Source of the DNA: Vicinamibacterales bacterium
Lineage (GTDB): Bacteria; Acidobacteriota; Vicinamibacteria; Vicinamibacterales; UBA8438
Assembly (NCBI GenBank): GCA_030745255.1
Contig: JASLOY010000091.1
Location: forward strand, 1-10,202
DNA: 10,202 nucleotides
Reading direction: 5' to 3'
Below, one piece after another: positions 7,618 to 10,202 of this stretch. Every line of letters begins with the position of its first letter. Within the stretch, counting starts at the first letter, position 1. Under the pieces are notes generated by a model. The model was not told the DNA's origin. It did no database searches and saw only the letters and a list, made by a program, of their open reading frames with translations. A program made the translations under genes and the position numbers.

Positions 7618-7687
7618 CGACTGAGACCAACTGGTGGGCGCCGACCTCCTGCGGATCCTCTGCAGAAGGCCGGCGGCCACCCGCCAG

Positions 7688-8011
7688 CTACGAACCGCTA
7701 TTGACGCCCATGGGACCGACGCTGATCAAAGGCCGCAATCTGAGGAAACTCCGCTCGCCGATACCACGAACGTTCATCAGATCTTCGGCCTTCTTGAACC
7801 CTCCGTTGGCTTCGCGATACTCGAGGATTCGTTGCGCGATCGCCGTACCGATACCGGGCAAGGCCTCCAACTCAGGCCCGGTGGCGCGATTGAGATCGAT
7901 CTTGGGTGTCTCTTGGTCTTGGAAGGACGAATCCGCTGCCGGCCCTGCCGATGAGACAGACAGCGCCAGCACCATGGCTGCGGCAAGGGAAACGAAGCTA
8001 CGTCGGGTCAT
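7688..8011 (-). CDS. ComEA-like helix-hairpin-helix protein, exported
   Basis: This 107-residue protein starts at ATG 8011-8009, five bases after a perfect AGGAGG (8017-8022); the frame is open upstream but lacks support. It has a signal peptide (MTRRSFVSLAAAMVLALSV, probable cleavage around residue 22-27). A ComEA-type double helix-hairpin-helix follows: IDLNRATGPELEALPGIGTAIAQRI (38-62) and EDLMNVRGIGERSFLRLRPLI (76-96). ComEA proteins bind double-stranded DNA in the periplasm during natural transformation, usually beside type IV pilus components, and the next gene is a pseudopilin. Many bacteria carry such short HhH proteins without proven competence, so a DNA-uptake role is inference. It is the first gene of the array, behind a sigma-54-like promoter. 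Confidence 0.88.
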   Translation of the reverse strand: MTRRSFVSLAAAMVLALSVSSAGPAADSSFQDQETPKIDLNRATGPELEALPGIGTAIAQRILEYREANGGFKKAEDLMNVRGIGERSFLRLRPLISVGPMGVNSGS

Positions 8012-8016
8012 CTGTT

Positions 8017-8022
8017 CCTCCT
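8017..8022 (-). promoter_or_regulatory. Shine-Dalgarno of the ComEA-like gene
   Basis: The minus strand reads AGGAGG followed by AACAG and then ATG. It is the strongest ribosome-binding site in the window and decides the start at 8011 over the open frame reaching 8107. Confidence 0.85.
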
Positions 8023-8038
8023 GTGTAGTAGGGTTCTG

Positions 8039-8105
8039 GTGGCTCCGGTCGGTACGCCAGGCCAACTCGAGGTCAGGCGTTGAACCCAGCCCACCCCGGA
8101 GCCAC
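8039..8105 (-). repeat. 10-bp inverted repeat in the operon leader
   Basis: GTGGCTCCGG at 8039-8048 and CCGGAGCCAC at 8096-8105 are perfect reverse complements separated by 47 bases. A nested 5-bp pair (ACGCC 8054-8058, GGCGT 8076-8080) lies inside. In the minus-strand transcript the first arm would begin at the start site predicted from the sigma-54-like promoter (about 8105), and the second arm would end about 17 bases before the AGGAGG site. It could form a leader hairpin or be a protein-binding dyad. It does not match any riboswitch I can name. Confidence 0.55.
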
Positions 8106-8116
8106 ATACGGTATTG

Positions 8117-8131
8117 GCAAGTTCAGGGCCA
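8117..8131 (-). promoter_or_regulatory. Candidate sigma-54 promoter of the nine-gene array
   Basis: The minus strand reads TGGCCCTGAACTTGC. Against the sigma-54 consensus TGGCACG-N4-TTGC it matches nine of eleven defined positions, including the near-invariant GG and GC dinucleotides ten bases apart. The predicted transcription start is near 8105, giving a leader of about 94 bases before the ATG at 8011. It sits directly upstream of the first gene of an array that encodes a sigma-54-type activator, which supports autoregulation. No activator-binding sites were identified. Confidence 0.55.
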
Positions 8132-8388
8132 AGCCGACCACGGGCAGGCAAGACCGAAAAACGCGGCTCGCCAACCACTTATCCTGACGCGCCGACTAGA
8201 CTGACCGGATTGATGACAACCCCAGGCGCTCTCCAGACGGAACGGGCAATCAATAAGCGGGAAACTCGTGGTGACGTGGAGCAACTACAGTTGCCCCCTG
8301 GGCTATGATCCAACCTCCCATAGGCTCTCGTGCGATGCCCGCGTCGGCCCCGTCTCCCCGGTGGCCGCCCGAGCGGGCGGATGGCGCC
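8132..8388. other. Intergenic region between divergent array and SnoaL pair
   Basis: This 257-base stretch holds no convincing coding frame. Toward its right end a perfect hairpin (CCGCCC at 8365-8370, loop GAGC, GGGCGG at 8375-8380) lies eight bases before the SnoaL start. A TATGAT at 8304-8309 lacks a -35 partner. The plus-strand promoter for the SnoaL genes should be here but I cannot place it. Confidence 0.5.
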
Positions 8389-8820
8389 ATGGAACGCCGA
8401 GCGATCGCGGACCTGATTTTGGCCTTCGAGGCGGCGATGCCCGGGCACGATGCCAAGGCCCAGGCGGAGTTCCACACCGCGAACGGGGTGTGGCAGAGCC
8501 CGGCCTCCGGGAAGGTCGTGGGCCGCACGGCGATCGAACGCAACTACCGCTACTGGTTCGAGGCGTTTCCCGATCTGATGCTCGACCTGCAGGAGATGCT
8601 CATCGACGGCCAGAGCGCCGTGGCGTTCTGGGTCCTGAAGGGGCGGCAGGAAGGCCCCTTCTTCGGCCTCGACGGCGTCGGCGAGCGGGTCGAGGTGCCG
8701 ATAGCGATGGTCCTGGAGTTCGCCGACGACGGCATCGCGTTCCTCCAGTCGTTCTACGACTTCTCGGGACTGCTCCTGAAGACGGGGGCGCTCAAGGTCG
8801 CCGAACCGAAGAAGCCATGA
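8389..8820 (+). CDS. SnoaL/NTF2-like protein, first of a tandem pair
   Basis: This 143-residue protein belongs to the SnoaL-like branch of the NTF2-like alpha+beta-barrel superfamily (polyketide cyclases, ester cyclases and many small-ligand binders of unknown role). Typical features are an N-terminal helix (MERRAIADLILAFEAAM), the motif YWFEAFPDLMLDLQEMLIDGQSAVAFWVLKG (about residues 49-79) and a terminal LQSFYDF. The start at 8389 is chosen because it aligns exactly with the start of the downstream paralog; in-frame ATGs at 8305 and 8335 would add an unconserved proline-rich leader. Ribosome-binding sequence is weak and partly inside the hairpin at 8365-8380. Its stop overlaps the next start as ATGA. 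The product is presumably cytoplasmic, with unknown substrate. Confidence 0.8.
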   Translation: MERRAIADLILAFEAAMPGHDAKAQAEFHTANGVWQSPASGKVVGRTAIERNYRYWFEAFPDLMLDLQEMLIDGQSAVAFWVLKGRQEGPFFGLDGVGERVEVPIAMVLEFADDGIAFLQSFYDFSGLLLKTGALKVAEPKKP

Positions 8821-9239
8821 CCCGCGACGAGATTGCGGCGCTGCTCGATCGCTATTTCGCGGCGATGCGCGCCCGCGACGTCGACGCGTTGATGCCTATG
8901 CACATCGACAAGTGCACCTGGGACGGCCCGGCAATCGGCACGCTGAAGGGTAAGGACCAGGTCGAGGAGGCCTACCGGCGGATGATCGCCTGGTTTCCCG
9001 ATATGGAGTTCGAGCAGCACCGGCTGCTCCTCGACGGCCACCGCGCGGTGGCCGTCTGGACTTTTAGCGGGACGCACGAGGGTGAGTTCGCGGGACTGCC
9101 CGGGACGGGCAAGCGGATCAGCTTCGACGTCCTGGTCGCGATCCGCTTCGAGGGAACCGGCATCGCCGGCCTCCGGTTCTTCTACGACTTCAACGCGGCC
9201 AAGATGAAGACCGGCGCGTTCAAGGTGAAACCGGTCTAG
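8817..9239 (+). CDS. SnoaL/NTF2-like protein, second of a tandem pair
   Basis: This 140-residue paralog of the preceding protein starts at ATG 8817, overlapping the previous stop by ATGA, so the two are probably co-translated. Shared landmarks are the starting helix (MTRDEIAALLDRYFAAM), WFPDMEFEQHRLLLDG (about residues 60-75), AVAVWTFSGTHEGEFAGLPGTGKRI (78-102) and FFYDF, then KTGAFKVK at the end (first copy: KTGALKV). The sentence-like motif GTHEGEFAGLPGTGKRI is the usual SnoaL-like signature, better preserved here than in the first copy. An overlapping open frame in the same phase reaches back to 8268, but it lies out of phase over the first gene and is a shadow. The product may form a heterodimer with its neighbour; ligand unknown. 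Confidence 0.85.
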   Translation: MTRDEIAALLDRYFAAMRARDVDALMPMHIDKCTWDGPAIGTLKGKDQVEEAYRRMIAWFPDMEFEQHRLLLDGHRAVAVWTFSGTHEGEFAGLPGTGKRISFDVLVAIRFEGTGIAGLRFFYDFNAAKMKTGAFKVKPV

Positions 9240-9826
9240 CCCGCCTCGGGCGCCGGGCCGCGCCTGGGCTTCAGGACGAGCAAGGCGATCGTCCCGCTGG
9301 CCAGGAACATATAGACCGGATAGACGGCGATGGCGAAGCGCCACGCCTCGACCGCGAGCAGGTTCACGGTGTTGCCCGCGATGAAGAGCGCCCAGGCCGT
9401 ACGGTCCTCAGTCTCGGGCGCGCGGTAGGCCTTGCGGATGGTCGGCAGCGCGCCGGCGAAGTCGACGGCGAGCGTCATCACCAGGGCGACCTCTGGCGAG
9501 TCGAACCACCACCAGAGCGCGAGGCCAGTCCCGGCGCCGAGCAGGCAGGTGCGGTCGAACGCGGTCCAGCCGCCCTCGCCGTACCTGAGCGACAGCAGCG
9601 CGGTCAGTATCGGGCCGACGACGTAGCTCACCGGCACCCAGATCGTGTTCTCGGCCCCCGACGAGTAGTAGCTGGCGCCGAGGACCAGGCCGTTGGTCGT
9701 CCAGATCCACCACGTGGCGCGGTTCGGCCGTGTCTGGCCCCGAAGGATCGCGACGATGTAGGGAACGAACGCGGCCAGCGAGAGCAGACCGGCGAGGCGT
9801 CCGGCGGCGACGGTAAGTTCCGGCAT
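9236..9826 (-). CDS. PQ-loop-like integral membrane protein
   Basis: This 196-residue protein has about six to seven hydrophobic segments and an internal duplication. Residues 18-45 (AAFVPYIVAILRGQTRPNRATWWIWTTN) and 122-152 (DFAGALPTIRKAYRAPETEDRTAWALF...GN) share a proline in the helix, a basic loop, and RxxxW followed by a polar helix. Such paired proline-containing helices resemble PQ-loop/SWEET-type transporters, although the literal PQ is PY and PT here. A small-solute transport role is inference. The ATG at 9826 has no Shine-Dalgarno sequence (preceding bases ATTACAAAACTG), so it may be leaderless. Its stop and the SnoaL stop share the palindrome CTAG (9236-9239), so the genes converge with no spacer. 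Confidence 0.7.
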   Translation of the reverse strand: MPELTVAAGRLAGLLSLAAFVPYIVAILRGQTRPNRATWWIWTTNGLVLGASYYSSGAENTIWVPVSYVVGPILTALLSLRYGEGGWTAFDRTCLLGAGTGLALWWWFDSPEVALVMTLAVDFAGALPTIRKAYRAPETEDRTAWALFIAGNTVNLLAVEAWRFAIAVYPVYMFLASGTIALLVLKPRRGPAPEAG

Positions 9827-9922
9827 CAGTTTTGTAATCAGATCGAATCGAGTAGTTGGTCTCGGTAACCTAGCGCACGCCCTGGGCCGGGTTCGGCGGG
9901 TGCAGGGCGTCGGGTCACGGGG

Positions 9923-9928
9923 TATAAT
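9923..9928 (+). promoter_or_regulatory. Candidate -10 box
   Basis: A perfect TATAAT stands out in very GC-rich surroundings. A start of transcription would fall near 9935, just before the run of hairpins. No good -35 hexamer lies 16-18 bases upstream (around 9899-9906), so it may need an activator or be chance. Confidence 0.35.
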
Positions 9929-9942
9929 TTACCGCTGCCGGC

Positions 9943-10000
9943 GTGCGATCTCGCACCCCAACGCGGTTGGCCGTAAGATACGGGCGGGGGCTGGCCCCGC
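9943..10000 (+). other. Four tandem hairpins, possible structured leader or small RNA
   Basis: Four perfect stems follow one another with only one spacer base in total: GTGCG/CGCAC (9943-9956), CCAAC/GTTGG (9958-9970), CCGTA/TACGG (9971-9983) and GCGGGG/CCCCGC (9984-10000). The last is followed by ATTGTT, a weak terminator-like tail. They lie about 8 bases downstream of the start site implied by the TATAAT box. No tRNA, tmRNA or named riboswitch pattern fits. It may be a short RNA ending at the fourth stem, or a leader or attenuator for the gene at 10053. Confidence 0.35.
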
Positions 10001-10052
10001 ATTGTTCGTGTCGTCGTTGGCTGATTGAACTTCTACCGAGTCGGACACCAGC

Positions 10053-10202
10053 TTGGCCGCATCCAACAAACCTCCGCTCGATTCCCCCGTGGTGATGATC
10101 GCCGCGGATGTCGACGTGTCCACGCTGCAGGCGCAGCCCGGGTTCGACCGGGACATTCTGGTCTTCGCCGAGACCGACTCGCTGAAGGCGATGGAGGCGA
10201 TC
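10053..10202 (+). CDS. N-terminal fragment of an unidentified protein
   Basis: A frame open from 10029 runs off the right edge; the in-frame start candidates are TTG 10053, GTG 10089, GTG 10092 and ATG 10095. From the TTG it gives 50 residues including SPVVMIAADVDVSTLQAQPGF then DILVFAETDSLKAMEAI. This alternation of a hydrophobic strand, helix, strand and helix resembles the beginning of a Rossmann-like or receiver-like domain (VLIA...D...L...vlvfsdsdeAL). The fragment is too short for a family call. Third positions are strongly G/C, as in its coding neighbours. No Shine-Dalgarno sequence is visible for the TTG; the true start may be the ATG at 10095. Confidence 0.4.
   Translation, partial: MAASNKPPLDSPVVMIAADVDVSTLQAQPGFDRDILVFAETDSLKAMEAI

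Larger units (their letters stand above)
9827..10052. other. Hairpin-rich intergenic region
   Basis: This 226-base stretch shows no supported coding frame on either strand. It holds an 8-bp inverted repeat (ACGCCCTG 9877-9884, CAGGGCGT 9903-9910) with a nested GCCG/CGGC stem, a TATAAT at 9923-9928, and four near-abutting small hairpins at 9943-10000. It separates the divergent PQ-loop gene and the partial gene on the right. Confidence 0.5.

Noticed and set aside
8012..8105. tRNA or known riboswitch in the array leader (a GGTTCAA word is present)
   Set aside because: The stem lengths and order do not form a cloverleaf, and no conserved core of a named riboswitch was recognised.
8304..8309. 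TATGAT as a -10 box for the SnoaL genes
   Set aside because: The position 17 bases upstream (8281-8286, GCAACT) does not resemble a -35 hexamer.
8268..8816. Upstream extension of the second SnoaL frame
   Set aside because: It overlaps the first SnoaL gene in another phase and is glycine/arginine-rich; the homologous start is at 8817.
9929..10156. A 75-codon minus-strand frame over the right intergenic region
   Set aside because: It has no ribosome-binding site or recognisable content, and it overlaps the hairpin run and the better plus-strand frame.

Overview
This GC-rich window encodes ordinary bacterial genes. It has no rRNA, recognisable tRNA, CRISPR array, transposase or phage gene. The mix of features (a signal-bearing ComEA-like protein, a pseudopilin, a PilZ protein, a sigma-54 activator, an outer-membrane beta-barrel and an ABC-2 exporter) points to a Gram-negative soil or sediment bacterium. 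Acidobacteriota is my best guess; this is inference from gene style, as no marker gene proves it.

Layout. At the left edge, positions 1-92 on the minus strand hold what looks like the first 30 codons of metF (methylenetetrahydrofolate reductase). A divergent outer-membrane beta-barrel gene follows on the plus strand (195-734). From 8011 down to 790 runs a nine-gene minus-strand array: ComEA-like helix-hairpin-helix protein, FimT/GspH-type pseudopilin, PilZ protein, sigma-54 enhancer-binding protein, a 69-residue four-cysteine secreted peptide, a putative exported or lipid-anchored protein, an ABC-2 permease, an ABC ATPase, and an exported protein with two carboxypeptidase-regulatory-like repeats. 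Gaps are short, and the last four genes are joined by three successive 4-base stop/start overlaps (ATGA, ATGA, GTGA). Upstream of the first gene is a good sigma-54 promoter match (8117-8131), and the predicted leader begins with a 10-bp inverted-repeat arm.

To the right, two tandem SnoaL/NTF2-like paralogs (8389-8820 and 8817-9239, ATGA overlap) converge on a PQ-loop-like membrane protein (9236-9826, minus), sharing a CTAG double stop. The last 375 bases hold an unusual run of small hairpins behind a TATAAT box, then the start of an unidentified plus-strand gene that leaves the window.

Interpretation. The most interesting unit is the nine-gene array. A secreted disulfide-type peptide, an exported protein, an ABC exporter and an exported beta-sandwich protein are linked to type IV pilin-like and c-di-GMP-type genes. 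They sit under a sigma-54-family activator whose GAFTGA loop is altered. I read it as a candidate envelope or secretion system with built-in regulation; its function is unknown. The right-hand genes have visibly higher GC at third codon positions than the array.
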